Of a stretch of 64,000 nucleotides of DNA, positions 1-12,780 are shown piece after piece. The DNA is from Pseudeuparius sepicola (taxonomy: Eukaryota > Arthropoda > Insecta > Coleoptera > Anthribidae). Numbering within the stretch: position 1 is the first letter of the stretch; each line of letters begins with the position of its first letter. The notes under the pieces were generated by a model, which was given only the letters and a program-made list of their open reading frames with translations, was not told the origin of the DNA and made no database searches. The stretch is taken from the NCBI GenBank assembly GCA_963920635.1, contig OY987298.1, positions 61,175,949 to 61,239,948 of the forward strand. The letters run 5' to 3'. The translations under genes and the position numbers were made by a program.

Positions 1-2984
1 TCAACAAGGGGGTATTTTTGAACCACTCATTAAGTAGTTTTTATTCTTTGTTTTTCAATTTTCAGAATTATGTTTTATTTAAGCCTCGAGGCAAATAAAA
101 AAAATCATCCTTTTTATAGGAAAGACAGAGAACAATAACCCCCCGTTGGCCGGCTCGCACCTAAAAAACAAATAGCAATAAATCATTGGCAGGACAACAG
201 CTTTAAGAGGGGATATGGGCGGAGTCTAGGGCGGAGTCTGGGGCCGCATGGTTTCGCCGACTCTAAAAAACATTTTACCAACTAACAGTGTACACAATTC
301 AAATCACACAAGATGCACCAAATTTAACATTTATAAAACCTACCATATCTAAGAGGTGATTTGCAACCCATTCACTTCATCAATTTTTTTTCGTTAATAC
401 AATGACACTTTCCATTTTTAAGTCGACAAGAAAAAGCAAATGGATGTATTATTGTATAGGGTGTCCCAGAACAAGCAACTAATGTTTGGGGAGCGTTTAA
501 ATTCCTACTGCCAAGATACGATCACATAAATTAACTTATCTTGTATTTTGGTTGAAATTTACTTAAAGTTTCCTAGTAACATGATCCCAGCTATAATAAT
601 AATTATGGCAAGAATATACCCGGTTCTACACTTCTTCGGGGGAATGAAAATATTTTTGTAGGTTGCTTAGTGACGCCTCGATAATCAGGTATTGTTTTTG
701 GTTTTGCATCAATCTAGATATTAATAGTATTATTGTAAACTTTAATTATTTTTTCTCTATTCTGTTAAATGTCTATTATAGGAAGCATTTTATGTACCTA
801 CATAATATAATGTTATATTATTATGGTTGTAATCCCAGATTCCAGAATACTAGTTTTTCTCATTTTCTGTGGTTATAATATCAAATTATCTTGAGTTGAG
901 TTTATTTCTTTTACTTAATAACAGAAACCAGTAAATTCAATTTCATCGCTAATGGATAAATAGTATAATATACGGTACATATATTCATAGCCGAACACAC
1001 GTACCCTTTTATTATTACATTTATGAAACAAGATTAAGTTTATAATGATATATAAAATACATTGAATTAATCGATGACTGAAGAGTATGTATTCGGCAAA
1101 AAAGTGACATAAAGAAGAAACATAAATAACTAGAATATGGCAGTAAATTTAATTAGTAGAAATGGAATGGAAAAAAAAGAACAAACTGTTTGCAACGCTC
1201 TATACTTTCACCCATGTTGATATAAGTAACGATTCTTTAAAATTTTCTGCATTCACAGCTATTTATTATACTCGGAGCGGAGTGTATTCATAGGAATAAA
1301 TATTCATGGGAAGATAAACGGGTACTAACAAAAGATCTTTGTAATGAAATACCAAGAGGGATCGTCTTTGAAAAAGTATACACACACCTGCTGATACTCT
1401 CTAATATCCAGTCTATACTTTTGCTTCCAGAGATGGGAGACGGAAACAGCACGATGTACAACTAATCGAGATATTTTATAATGGATTAATAAGAATTACT
1501 TGCCCATGTACTTTTATTGCATTTTCCTGTTCATTGCAGTTTGTGGTGACGCTTTGCCTAGTTGTCTCAATTTATTATTAGATTGGCCAATCTATCATGT
1601 GCGGAAATTGCTTAATTTACTAGAAGTCCTTTAATATTATGTCATGATGGTAGGTACTTGACCTGCGTTCCAAGGGAAGGGCATGCAATTTTTTATTTAA
1701 AACATATGGTAAGGACTAAATCAGCATTCCAATAATTGTTTATGCAACAAGTTTGACGTTTTCTGACAAGATTTTGATTTATTTGGATAAATTCATGTCG
1801 TTTGTATACATCCTAAGGTAGCGACAATATACTTAAATAAAATGATTCTAAATTAGCTCAGTTTATTGCCTAAAAAATGAAGCAGTGACTATATAGTCAC
1901 TGTTTTGAGCTAATACTTTTCTTAATTTTATTTACAAAAGTGTATTCTCAAAAACAAACTATCACGCGCCTAAAACGCATGAGACTCGACTCCAGTAAAA
2001 GGATTTTAATGAAACTTGATTTTTAAGTTCAGTTTGCTATGTAGGCAATCAAATATCTATATTATAATTAAAAATCAGCCAAATCGCTCGGAGTTGATTT
2101 TGACTGGAGCAAAAAACTATTTTTTTGTGGGTTGGCGTTTTTGCAGGTTTTAGTTACAATGAGGGAAAGGTAGTATCTATATATCTACACTCTTAATAAG
2201 TGACACAAACTCTATTTCAACGCCTTGTCCAGGTGTAAAATTTTAATTTAATACTTTGCATTATTTGTGTTAATTTCTGATGAGAAAAATATTACTCGAG
2301 AAGGTTGATATGGATATAAAAAACAATAATAATAATAATAATGGCACACAAATACTTCAAATAGGAGTAGGTTAGGTACCCCGCAAAAGCAACCACAATA
2401 CCATATTAAATTCATATAAAATATTAAAAAGAAACGATTTTTGAATTTCACTCTCAATAACCACTGTAACTTGTATCTACCTTTTGCGGGGAAACTTGGG
2501 AAGTTGGGTTCGTTAGTCATATTTTGGGTCAAAAAATGAATTGTAGAGTGTAGGCGTCTAGCTGCGTGACCTCCTTTCTTATACATGGCCCAGTGTGAAT
2601 GAAAATTTACTTTTTACACTTCTTGCACCCAAAAATCAAAATGCCTAGAATTGTTTAGTAATATTCTGTTACTTATAGCAAGCAAAATAAGTTCCTTACC
2701 CCAATTTTCAGATACACATTAATGCGTTTTCAAGGTTCTGATTACATTTTACAAGCTTTTATTTCACTTTACCTGTGGGTCAAATCTTCCAACTGAATTT
2801 TAAACCAGTTCCAGATGACATTTTGCACAAACTTTTAGTGCTGTGACAATACAATCTAGTAACGTTGACTGAAGAGTGAATAATCCTCACCCAACGCTAT
2901 GGTATATACTAAATATCGTAATTTGTTCACAATGGCTTCAAGATTACTTTTGACGAGGGTTTGACGAGTATAAAACGATAAAAT
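1..2984. other. Gene-free AT-rich DNA
   Basis: No reading frame here resembles a known protein and none shows splice sites or a promoter in a convincing arrangement. What can be seen is an (AAT)n run at about 2324-2342, a perfect short palindrome built on CAGTGACTAT/ATAGTCACTG at about 1883-1903 (a near copy sits at 7976-7998), and an isolated AGGGTGTCCCAG motif near 460 of the kind found at the ends of fold-back elements further along. It is best read as old, decayed repeat sequence. Confidence 0.6.
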
Positions 2985-3231
2985 GAGTGGCGTCATACTA
3001 AATCCAATATGGCGGCCATCCCAAGATGGAGGATTACCTGTTTCTTCACAATCTCCTTGACATGTGTGTATTAAATGAAAAGGTTTGGAGAACAGAATTA
3101 CGTTGTTCCGAATTAGATATGATAGGGTTACTCTGGTAGGGGGGGGGGGGGGGGTGAAGGTATACCGAGACATGTTTATCAAAAGCGATTCATGACTGCA
3201 TGAGCATTGTTAACATTGGTCTGCAACCTGT
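2985..3231 (+). repeat. Relic of the 12.2-kb tandem repeat family
   Basis: The stretch around 2985-3035 (GGCGTCAT, then AATCCAATATGGCGG and CCAAGATGGAGG) is a diverged copy of the unit repeated four times at 12,233-12,716. Its right end, ATTGGTCTGCAACCTGTCT at about 3214-3232, recurs exactly at about 12,754-12,772, directly before the helicase fragment there. The two loci therefore share a common element end. A homopolymer of 16 G interrupts this copy at 3139-3154. Confidence 0.6.
3139..3154 (+). repeat. Homopolymer of 16 G
   Basis: An uninterrupted run of G in otherwise AT-rich sequence. It may be a real slippage tract or an assembly uncertainty; no function is implied. Confidence 0.9.
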
Positions 3232-3600
3232 CTATACTAAAATCAAGTAACTCCTACGCCTGGCGTAACTAAAAACACGCGTTCGATGACGTTCCGCGAA
3301 ATAAGGCGATTGGTCAATATAGGCCATAACATATCAGCGCGTCTGGCAACAGGAATGTACTCGTATTTATGCGATTTTATCTTGTTGTTTTCAGCTATTG
3401 AGACACTGCCACAAATAATTTTGTGAATGTTTTGAATCATTTTATTTGAGCCAATAATTTTTTTGCGAAATATTTTGATGCAAACAATTGTAAAAGTAAA
3501 ATTAAATAAAGGTCGTGCCTCAGTGCGGCTCTGGCGAATATCTCAACGCACACGTTCTTGCTTACATCAGGCGTAAGTTACCTATTTGATTTTAGTATAG
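3232..3600. mobile_element. MITE with 15-bp perfect terminal inverted repeats
   Basis: The ends CTATACTAAAATCAA (3232-3246) and TTGATTTTAGTATAG (3586-3600) are exact inverse complements, and the similarity continues inward through GTAACT/ACGCCTG against CAGGCGTAAGTTAC. The length (369 bp) and absence of coding sequence are those of a non-autonomous DNA element. It abuts the end of the repeat to its left. Confidence 0.75.
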
Positions 3601-3659
3601 GGTAGATTAAGATATACCTACCTACTAACTAAAAACCACAAAATAAAATAATAAATAAA

Positions 3660-3968
3660 AAACCTTTGTAAAAACAAGTTTTTATATAACCCATGTAATA
3701 AAACTAATAAAATAAGTTTTTTATTGAAATATTCAAATTTATGTCGAATTACTTGTTTTCAAAAAGCTTGTTTTGCAAAATATTTATAAAAGTAGGTACC
3801 AATTATTAATTTCACTGGTATACCATACTTGTCGAAGTATGTATTTCTTTGCAATTCGCCCGACAAGTTTTTTGAAAACAAATAATTCAACATAAAATGA
3901 ATTTCAATAAAAAAAAAACTTCATTTGTTTTAGTACATGGCTTAAATAAAAACTCGTTATTTTAAAAG
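3660..3968. mobile_element. Short fold-back element
   Basis: Two imperfect arms of about 110 bp (roughly 3672-3785 and 3865-3965) are inverse complements of each other at around three quarters identity, for example GTTTTTTATTGAAATATTC against GAATTTCAATAAAAAAAAAC. Nothing coding is present. Confidence 0.55.
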
Positions 3969-4637
3969 GGGTTTTATTTATTATTTTACTTTGTGTGAAC
4001 TAACGAGAACATCGTTGTCGGTGTATACGTATCATGAGTTAAATCTTTTATAAATGTAGCTTGTACCTTTTTGCAAGTAAAAATTAAGTTTCGATAGAAA
4101 CACTGGCTTAGTTAGAATTTTGTTTAGAAATGAAAATAAGGCTCTATCCTTTGTAAGAGATTTTTGCACACAGCCAGCTGGAAGCTGGAAGATTTTAGTC
4201 TCTCCATAAAACCAGCTACTATCTACTATCAGTATAGTGCACCCAGAGAAACCGAAAGGAAAATGTTTGGAAAAAATCTCTTTGCTGTGAAAGCTGCGGG
4301 AAAATATACGGCGTATGAAATGCATGGAAACGAAATATTGCAGCGGGAACATAATCGAAGCCCGAGTGTGATGATTGCCAGGGACATGACGAGGAGGTTC
4401 CGACGGGAATGTAAATTTTATGTAAAATCGGATGTGGGACTGATTCTAAAGTAGGTAACTCTGTATATTTCTAGTGTGTCAATACGTCTTATACAGATAC
4501 CCGATGCATACGAAAATGATATCGTGAAATCGACATATTACTGCCATCGACACGCGAAGATTACTAATCCGGACGGGAAACTTTGTTAAATTTTGAGGTT
4601 AGAATTATCTAAAAGCCTAACAGATCTTGGTCGAGAG
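3969..4637. other. Unassigned stretch with a short open frame
   Basis: A 96-residue open frame on the plus strand (4164-4454) and an overlapping one on the minus strand sit in slightly GC-richer sequence than the flanks. I do not recognise either and neither has a promoter or splice context; they are probably chance frames, though an old exon cannot be excluded. Confidence 0.3.
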
Positions 4638-6821
4638 TAGAGGCCCTGTATGACACGAAAAGTGACAGTTATTCGTTTTGTACAACAGATTTTGGCAGAT
4701 CTAGTAACATTGTTTTTATTATATTCTTATCTTGGCGGGTGCCAGTTTGTCAACAAACTGTCGACGAATTATTGAGCGTGCTCATTTTCTTTTGCAAAAA
4801 GAATGTTAAAAGTTAAAAATGACATCTTGTGTAATAAGAAACTGCAAGAATTCTGAGCAGGATGCATTTTTCTTAACACCCTTTCCAAAAAGCGCAGAAG
4901 AACGAGCACGCAAGCACGATGGTGCAAATGAAATACCCTAACATGAGAGTTGGAAATGATAGGAAAATTTGCGAGGTAAGTAAATTTAATTACATTAGTA
5001 TCTCTAGGTCCTTTTTATTTTTTGTTTGATCACATACCTAAATTAATATTAAATATTAGTACCTATTTGTTTTCAATAAAAGTCATAAGGTTATACAAAC
5101 CCCTTATTAGAATTCTTATGAAAATTTCCCAATGTTAAAGAGATAAAATTAAAATTTTTGCCTTCAAGGAGGTAAAACCTGTTAGGTATATTTACTGGAC
5201 CGGGATAGGCATTTTTCGTTTCATGGAATAATAAAAATGTGAGTATATGTATATGGATATATTACATAAGTAATATTTTGTTACTGCGTAAAGGAAATTT
5301 TTCTACTATAAAATTCTCATAACGAAGAAACGTATTCCAGAAAACTATGCAGGATCTTCCACATCAAAACTTCCACCCCCATATTATTTTGACCTATTTT
5401 GTTATTTTTTTTTAATTTCCGTTACTTGTTCTAATACATTTTTTCGAAACCTCCTATAGGAAAAAACGCCAAGAATAAATAGCAATAAAATACTTACAAA
5501 ATCTTACTTCTAAGGATATTTTAGAATTTATAATAACTGTTAGAGAGAGACAGTTTTGAAGGAGCTTTATTTTACACCAAGACCAACAAAATCGGACAAA
5601 AAAGAAGTTAACACGGGTGGGAATTTTATATAAAGAACCCTTTTTGTGTAGTCAGTTAAATGTGTGAGCTTATATTCCATTACAAATTTCTTGCTGATAA
5701 AAAAATAGCATTTGATGGCAGCGTTTTATTATGTTTAGGTAGCTTAAATTTATAGTTCTTTAACTTTCACAGGTTCACTTCTCCGACATGGATTTTGAGT
5801 GTCAGGTTGTGCTGAAGAAAGGATAATCTCTTGCAACGTTTGATGAACGTGACTTTAGCAAGAAAGAACCATTATTAAATATTATTATGTATAAATTTCT
5901 GAGAACTTGTACTAGTTTGATTTTAGAATTACTTACAATATATCTTTGAAAACAAAAATACTGTTGTCTTCTTTATTGAAATATAGATGATCTATCTTGC
6001 ATTAAAAAGTTATTAACTTTTTGTTTTACAAAAAAAATAATGAGAGACTAATATATCGATATTAAACACCTAGGTACTCATTTTTTTCTTCAGCCTAATT
6101 CCGATTATTAGTGGTTGATTCATATTACCAAAACAAACTTTCCAACTTTTTGTTCCGTACAAATTTCAGTATTAATTGTCTTAAAATTATGATGGTAGGT
6201 ATAAGAAGAGGGTTTGAAGAAACGAAACCATACAGTAAAACCATTTAAAAGACCTTTTTGATTTTTATTTTTAAGTGAAAGGAATAATAATTATTATTGC
6301 AGTTACGATTCCTATTGAAGAAATATTCGAAAGTTTGGTTAGTGGGTATGATAGAACCTTATTTAGTTTTATGTACCTACCTACCACCTTCCTACAAAAA
6401 TTTAATAAATGTTTTTATCCTGATATCCTAAAATTTCTGTTTGTTTGGAACAAATTATATGTTTCTTCACTTTTCCATTAAAACTTCAATAATTATTTTT
6501 AGTGAAGCTTTGCAAATAACATACTAAGTCTAAGTACTACCTAACCTATTGGTTTTATCTATATTTTTATACATTTAATTAAACTGTGCCCTCATCTACC
6601 TGCGCTTATGGCAGTTAACTGTCGTTAACTTAACCTTAAAATCCAATTTTGATACATCATGCTGCTAGGGGAATGATAGAAAGAGCGAGAAAATATACGT
6701 CTGTTGCACAAAATGAATTTCATAGGGAAAATAAGACCCTCGCCAGAGAGAGAGATCCGGTCGTTGTCCAACCTCTGTTAAAACGAATAACTGTCACTTT
6801 TTGTGTCATACAGGGCCTCTA
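4638..6821 (+). mobile_element. 2.18-kb DNA transposon carrying a THAP-domain gene
   Basis: The termini are inverted repeats starting TAGAGGCCCTGTATGACAC (left) and ending GTGTCATACAGGGCCTCTA (right), with similarity running on through the motif GTGACAGTTATTCG for about 40 bp. They are flanked by an exact 8-bp direct repeat, GTCGAGAG, at 4630-4637 and 6822-6829. An 8-bp duplication is known for the hAT and P superfamilies; the TAGAG end fits the hAT consensus YARNG, while a THAP N-terminus is typical of P-type transposases, so I leave the superfamily open. The interior holds the broken THAP gene and otherwise AT-rich sequence without a catalytic domain, so the copy is an internally decayed or deleted one. 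Confidence 0.85.
4819..5826 (+). pseudogene. THAP zinc-finger gene fragment, two exons, frameshifted
   Basis: The frame from the ATG at 4819 encodes the start of a THAP DNA-binding domain: MTSCVIRNC supplies the first zinc-ligand pair and LTPFP the phenylalanine-proline region. Frame breaks near 4915 move the rest of the domain to other frames (a WCK piece, then a piece ending NDRKICE). A consensus donor, GAG|GTAAGT, follows at 4975/4976, and an acceptor, TTTCACAG|GTT, at 5772/5773 opens exon 2, which continues in phase as VHFSDMDFE and stops at 5824-5826. Together these give the C2CH pattern of THAP (Cys, Cys, then Cys-x2-His in ICEVH). No transposase catalytic region follows. In P-type and related elements such a domain binds the transposon ends; this copy is not functional. 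Confidence 0.75.
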
Positions 6822-6829
6822 GTCGAGAG

Positions 6830-8371
6830 CAGTGAAATATTTCAGTTTTAGTTTGGATGATAAACACAAAAAAATATTACATGCAATATCCTGAAACAAG
6901 GACACCCTCTGTAATTCTTAGAAGAAAAATTAGGTATTTACAGTTTTGCTGTAATATGCAGAAAGGGTTCTTTTCCCTAAGCGAATTCCACATTTCTTCT
7001 TTTTTGGGCGCCCTGTAAGTAGAGTTGGTACCCCTATTTTATAATAAAGTATTGTACGTTATTTCGGGTAATTATTGTACTCCATACTTTATAACTATAA
7101 AGTATGGCAAAAATACTTTATTTCAGGCAAAAAAATTAAACTCTTGTCTTAACCTAAACTGACTAGTCGAATTAACAGAATTTTTTTTATTATTTGTCGA
7201 CAAATCCTTGATGGAGTACCTTAATAAGTGGTTTGATTTTAGTGACACAAACTGGTTATTTACACTAAGCAATAGGTAAATATCGATCTTGAATTTGACC
7301 ACGTTGTTAATCTATTGTCGAAAATTTAAAGCTGCCAAAATTTAATATAATTATGGATGATCTTTTTGGGGAAATTTTATTATTAAACAAATTATTCGAT
7401 CAAAAATATAGTACAGTTCTGAAGGTTTCGCAGCATTATCCACAGCAAAAAATGGCAGCAAATATTTAATGAAACTAATGATGTTTTTGCAAATTTGTAC
7501 AAATTAATTTAATTTCTATTCTCGATTTTTGCCACTTCAGCATTCACAGAGATATCTTATTCTGTGGTGAATATTACGGCGGGACGAAAGAAACAAAGCA
7601 AACAAAGCAAGTCTTTGAATTTGATGAAATATAAATTATTTATTTATATTAACTTAAATATAGGCAGCAAAGTTGCTGTTATGTTCTTAAACAAAATAAT
7701 AAAGTAAAATAAATAATACTTTATTATAAAACAATTCTACCTTTAACAACTAATATACTTTATTTGATCAAATAAAAGGTGGCTGCCACCTGTAAGTATA
7801 TCAAATTTTGCTTTCCACTATTCGAGTAAAACTTTTTATGAAGAGTCAGAAGTAGGAATTAAAAATAAAATCCATCTACCCAATCCGGGGCCACAATGAA
7901 ACACAGAGAAAACTATTGAACTGTCAATGTGCTTGTGCCAATCAGGTCAAATATCATAGTTTTAATCGTTTTAACAGTGACTATTCTATAGTCACTGGTT
8001 TTAATAAAAGAAATACAACAAAAATGAACAGAAATGAGGATCCTCCATTATGGGTACATCTCCGGAGATAAGAGCAGCACATTTGGTTAGTTGAAACTAA
8101 TGCTAAAATAGAGGGATTTAGAATTCCAAGTAAATGAAGAAGGACATTTGCATGGTGTGTTGAGACGCTTACGGAACAATTATTATACAACACACCGTGT
8201 AAATGTCCAGGCATACGAAGTTCTAACAAAAAAATCAGCTATATACTTGACCTACTTGACCTGCTTACTATAAATGGGATTTAGCTGCCTTCATTAAAAT
8301 GTTGATCGTATAAAATCTTAACTGGCATCCTATACATACAGGATCGCCCATTTAAAATGCAAGCACCGCTG
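6830..8371. other. Gene-free stretch with small palindromes
   Basis: No coding sequence recognised. A hairpin with arms built on GGACATTTGCATGGTGTGTTG and its inverse lies at about 8142-8208, and a small palindrome (CAGTGACTAT ... ATAGTCACTG) at 7976-7998 repeats one seen near 1883. These are likely remnants of MITEs. Confidence 0.5.
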
Positions 8372-10645
8372 TAAAATTTTTATTTTCATCCGATATTAGC
8401 CGGTTTTTCTAACCATAGGTTACAAATAGCTGTTTTTTTTTATTTGGGTGCAAAATTTCAGGTCTTAATCTCAATTTTCAAAGTCTACTAGAATTTTTTT
8501 TTCTATAAAAAATTGACGAAAATCACTAATCAATATTTTTACCTCAAAACTAACTACGTCATTCCATTCGGGACCATCTGAAATGGGTTTGTTCCACGTA
8601 CCGTTAAAAAATAACAATTATTTAAATTACTGCCATATAATGAATACTGATTATTTATGAATCTGACTTCCCCTGTAAAAAGTTTATTTTTCGGAGGATT
8701 GCCACCAAACACAAAAACTATAGTTGCTATTCAAAACATTTCTACAGTCCAGAGTAAGTACTCCAAATTTAATGAGGGGGCCCATTTAAAATAATAGACC
8801 GAGAGATAGTGACAGATTTTTGGACGTGATTTAGCTCAGTATGCCATTTAAAGGGCATTATGTTACGTATATTCTCACAATAATAAGGTATGAATCAAAT
8901 AGTCATCCTGAGTTCTTCCTATGAAAAACTGAGTTTTCATTTATTCGAAAAGTATGGGTTATTATTGCCACGTGAACTTGTATTTTAAAAATAATAATTG
9001 TTCAGAAACGTTGAAAAATTAATTATTAATATTTCCACGTTTCTGAACAGGCTGCCAATGAGAAGTATATGCAAGTTCTTGATATGAAACTGCTGAAAAA
9101 AGGATGGCATACCGTTTGCGCATGTCCAAGTACAGTTTAAATCGAAAGTTATTTAATCATTTAAACGATTTATTCGATGTAAAATGTAGGTACCTACATG
9201 CGGAAATGGTATGCCATCTTTTCTTCAGCAGTTTTATGACAAGAACTTACATCCTACTTATCATTGACAGCCTGTTCAGAAACGTGAAATAGTATATTAT
9301 ACACTTAGGTTGAGAAGTGAGCCATTATATACCGAGGATATAATATGCGAGGTAAATAATGGATTTCTCAACCGAAGTGTATATAGAATTTGTTTTACTA
9401 CTAACATTGAAATATTGCCATATTTTAGTTTATTTTAGTCATTTCTCGCTTTTTCAAATACTTCGAAACATCAAGTAGCCTGGGAGTTCAGTTGTCAAGC
9501 TGATAAAATGACACTAATCTTTAAATGTCATATAGAAAATTTTTCATTATTTACCTAGGTATTTTCTTATTATTATTATTTACCTAGGGTGAGAAATATT
9601 ACTTCTCATTAGAGGAATGAGGTAAATAATGGTTGTTTCTCAGGTTAGTAGTAAAAAAAATATATTAAAATACAAGTTCACGTGACAATAATAGCCCTTT
9701 GGGCCCACGATAGCGGTATGCCGACAGCGTGATTAAAATCATATCAAAACGCATATTTTTCGAATAAATGAAAACTCAGTTTTCCATATGAGGAACCCAG
9801 GATGACTCTGATTTACACCTTATTATTGTGAGAATATACGCAACATAATGCCCTTTGAAAGGCATACTGAGTAAAATCACGTCCAAAAATCTGACACTAT
9901 CTCCCTGTCTATAAGTACAAGTTGTCCCATTTTCGGTACCTTCGCAGGTTATGTTTATATTTTGCAATTCTTATCTCCAAGAAAAAATCCGTGTACGCCA
10001 CTGAATTCTAGGTGAAAAATCTATAAAGGAAGATGGCAAATTTTAAAAATCACCTTGTATATCTCAAAAACTAAGGAGGTCATATTGTTTACGGGGTCTT
10101 TCTTTTATGAAAAAGTAGACCAGTGTCTTGAAAATTGCAACTCCATGTCTCTAAAAATAACCGAGATACCCTGAAAAGTAACGAAATTGGGACACCCTGT
10201 ACATACATGGAGCCACAGATTATACATTTAATTTTATTTGAAAACTTATTAAAAGTCGTGTTTGTCTGTCAAAATGTTTTGAATAACCACAGTTTTTGAG
10301 TTTAAACAGTAAAAATAAAAATTGGCAGAAATCTTACGAAAAATGAACTTTCTACAGGGAAACTCAGATTCATAAATTATCAATGCCTATACTCATTATA
10401 TCGCAGTATTTTTAATAATTGTTATTTCTTAAGGAAACTTTTTATACAAATCCATTTCCAGATGGTACCGAATCCAATAAAGTTGTCAGTTTTGAGGTAA
10501 AAAATCCCTAAATGATTTACGTTATTTTTTACTAAAAGAAATTCATAGTAGGCCTTCAAAATTGAGATTAAGATCCGGAAAATACCGTTTTTTGTGACCT
10601 CATCAAAAATCGGCTGAAATAAACTGAAAAATTAAAATTTTACTG
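8372..10645. mobile_element. 2.3-kb nested fold-back element
   Basis: The left side from about 8372 to 8960 is matched in inverse by the right side: outer arms about 8372-8770 against 10,200-10,645, inner arms about 8790-8960 against 9690-9905 (shared blocks include AAATGAAAACTCAG and GGCATAC/GTATGCC with ACCTTATTATTGTGAG). The right arm holds about 300 bp more than the left, which ends in GGGACACCCTGTACA, the signature of another element end, so an insertion has separated the arms. No open frame of note is present. Confidence 0.7.
9037..9290. repeat. Palindromic MITE nested in the fold-back element
   Basis: Arms at about 9037-9120 and 9198-9290 pair through CACGTTTCTGAACAGGCTG / CAGCCTGTTCAGAAACGTG and through GGATGGCATACC / GGTATGCCATC. 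It lies in the loop of the larger inverted repeat. Confidence 0.65.
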
Positions 10646-10662
10646 TATATCTATTAAGGGGG

Positions 10663-11045
10663 CATTATCACACATAGTGCCAACCCAAGTGTGTTTTTGG
10701 TGTTTGTTTTTAAAATTACTAGGTCTTTCAAAAAAACAATGGTCAACTCAAATACTACATTATATTGCGCATATTTGGACAAAAAATCAGCCAAATCTGA
10801 TGTTTCGTTTGCGAAAACAATATACCTGAAATGTATTTTCTTCTTCTTCTCTAATAAAAAATTACCAGAAACTTTAGGTATATTGTTTTTCCAAACGAGA
10901 CATCAGATTTGGCTGATTTTTTGTCCAAATATGTCCAATATAATGCAGTATTTGAGTTGGGCAATGGTTTTTTTGAAAAACATAATGATTTTCAAAATAA
11001 ACACAAAAAACTCACTTGGGTTGGTAGTATTTAATGCCATGTGTG
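10663..11045. mobile_element. Palindromic element, arms of about 170 bp
   Basis: The left arm (GGCATTATCACACATAGTG..., 10,663-10,838) is the inverse of the right (10,878-11,045, ending ...AATGCCATGTGTG). Long blocks such as AAATCAGCCAAATCTGATGT and its inverse match almost exactly. The 140-residue open frame across it is a by-product of the palindrome. Confidence 0.75.
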
Positions 11046-11639
11046 TTTATGCCACCTTAAAGAAGGTTGTTGAAATTCATTTTAGTGTTGCTATTCTTAG
11101 ACCACCAAAATGATGTGCATGAAAGCGTGAAAGAGTATTCTAATTGCCTACTAAACAGGCCACGTGCCCGGAGAAACGATGAATTTTGGAGAATGGAGAG
11201 AATGCAATGAAAACAAAGTTTGCTAAATTTATTAATTTACTGTACGATCGAGATTTCGTCAATATGATTCCGCTTCGAAAAATTCGTGACTTAGATATTA
11301 TTGGCCTAGGGCAAACTAAACTCCATCGGAATTGTTAGTATACACTGAAAAAATACTCTTTGAGCAAGAAAATGGATACAAATTCTTGTATGTGGTGGAA
11401 ACAGTATTTTATCAATACAAGATACTCTCATTAAAAGATTCTACAGAACATTTATATTTTAATTATATGTATATTAGTTAAACCGCGATTTTGATTAGTC
11501 TCTAGAATTTCTATAATTCAATGTTTTTTAACAAAATTTGATAAAGGCCCTTTTTGGGGATGACCAATCCAGAGGAATAGTGAAAATTTTTATAAATATA
11601 TCCCTAATGTGATTTCTCAAAAATGAGTTTTAAAGGGTT

Positions 11640-12107
11640 TTTTCTTGAAATCGGCATTAAAATGTCCCAAAATCGTCATTAAAAGCACAGAAATCGTACA
11701 ATAATGTAGCCCATTATTGTACGATTTTTTCAATAAGTAGGCCTTGGCGAGATGTCAGACGCGGAGAAATCGCCCGTCAAAAGTGACCAAATATTCAAAA
11801 CCCGGCCGATAAAGGCTCATTTAACTTTTCGTACACATTGCGAAATTGTTTCCTATAGAAGCGCAATCCTTCAGTATACATATTTTAGTAAATTTGAAAA
11901 TCAATAGATTTGTTGTGTAGGCTGCACAAGAAGCAGCAGTTTGGTTTTTCTGTCAGAAGGTGCCGTACATCATTATACTTGTCCTAGGTAGAGCGATCGG
12001 TAAAGTCAAGCAACGCCGCGCGTAGTCGGTTCGTGGACGGGTGATCCCTTATTATTATTTTCTTGCCTAATAAAACATTTTTTTTCCGATTTCAAGAAAA
12101 ATATAAT
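11640..12107 (+). repeat. Dispersed repeat X, copy 1
   Basis: This block recurs in inverse orientation at 28,845-29,318 with very high identity. Inside is a perfect hairpin (16-bp stem AAATCGTACAATAATG, loop TAGCC) at about 11,691-11,727. Both copies abut the same palindromic MITE. It has no coding capacity that I recognise. Confidence 0.8.
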
Positions 12108-12156
12108 ATGTACCTCGGCACTGAAGTTCTTTTTAAAAGCTTTTATTTAACTTGCA

Positions 12157-12185
12157 ATGTATGTATGTATGTATGTATGTATGTA
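12157..12185 (+). repeat. (ATGT)7 microsatellite
   Basis: Seven tandem ATGT units, directly upstream of the 122-bp tandem array. Confidence 0.9.
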
Positions 12186-12232
12186 ATTTGTTCGGGTGGA
12201 ATCTTGCAACTCAATTTTGAAGCAGATATCTT

Positions 12233-12716
12233 CAACCGATCGAGCTGAAATTTTGTACACACGTTTAATTTGGATGACAATGCATGATTATATGTGTGAC
12301 GTCATTCTAAATCCAACATGGCGGATCACCCAAGATGGCGGACTAGTTAAATTTCAACCGATCGAGCTGAAATTTTGTACACACGTTTAATTTGGATGAC
12401 AATGCATGATTATATGTGTGACGTCATTCTAAATCCAACATGGCGGAACACTCAAGATGGCGGACTAGTTAAATTTCAACCGATCGAGCTGAAATTTTGT
12501 ACACACGTTTAATTTGGATGAAAATGCATGATTATATGTGTGACGTCATTCTAAATCCAACATGGCGGAACACTCAAGATGGCGGACTAGTTAAATTTCA
12601 ACCGATCGAGCTGAAATTTTGTACACACGTTTAATTTGGATGACAATGCATGATTATATGTGTGACGTCATTCTAAATCCAACATGGCGGAACACCCAAG
12701 ATGGCGGACTAGTTAA
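12233..12716 (+). repeat. 122-bp tandem repeat, four copies
   Basis: Units start at 12,233, 12,355, 12,477 and 12,599 with CAACCGATCGAGCTGAAATT and differ at only a few positions. Each unit contains TGACGTCA, the cAMP-response-element core, followed by two copies of ATGGCGG (AACATGGCGG and AAGATGGCGG, the latter resembling a YY1/Pleiohomeotic site). The fourth copy runs into GTTAACTTTGACTTG, shortly before the helicase fragment. A single diverged unit sits at about 2985-3035. Confidence 0.9.
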
Positions 12717-12780
12717 CTTTGACTTGTGTAGTTTGGTGAGATAGGCGTCAACAGCATTGGTCTGCAACCTGTCTCGTTGT

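Noticed and set aside
2275..2300. CTGATGAGAAAA as a hammerhead core
   Set aside because: The bases after the box have no helix II and no separate GAAA.
10691..11113. 140-residue open frame as a gene
   Set aside because: It spans the two arms of a palindrome and has no similarity to a protein family.
12233..12716. 122-bp array as a CRISPR-like array
   Set aside because: Units are contiguous and nearly identical without unique spacers, and the DNA is eukaryotic.
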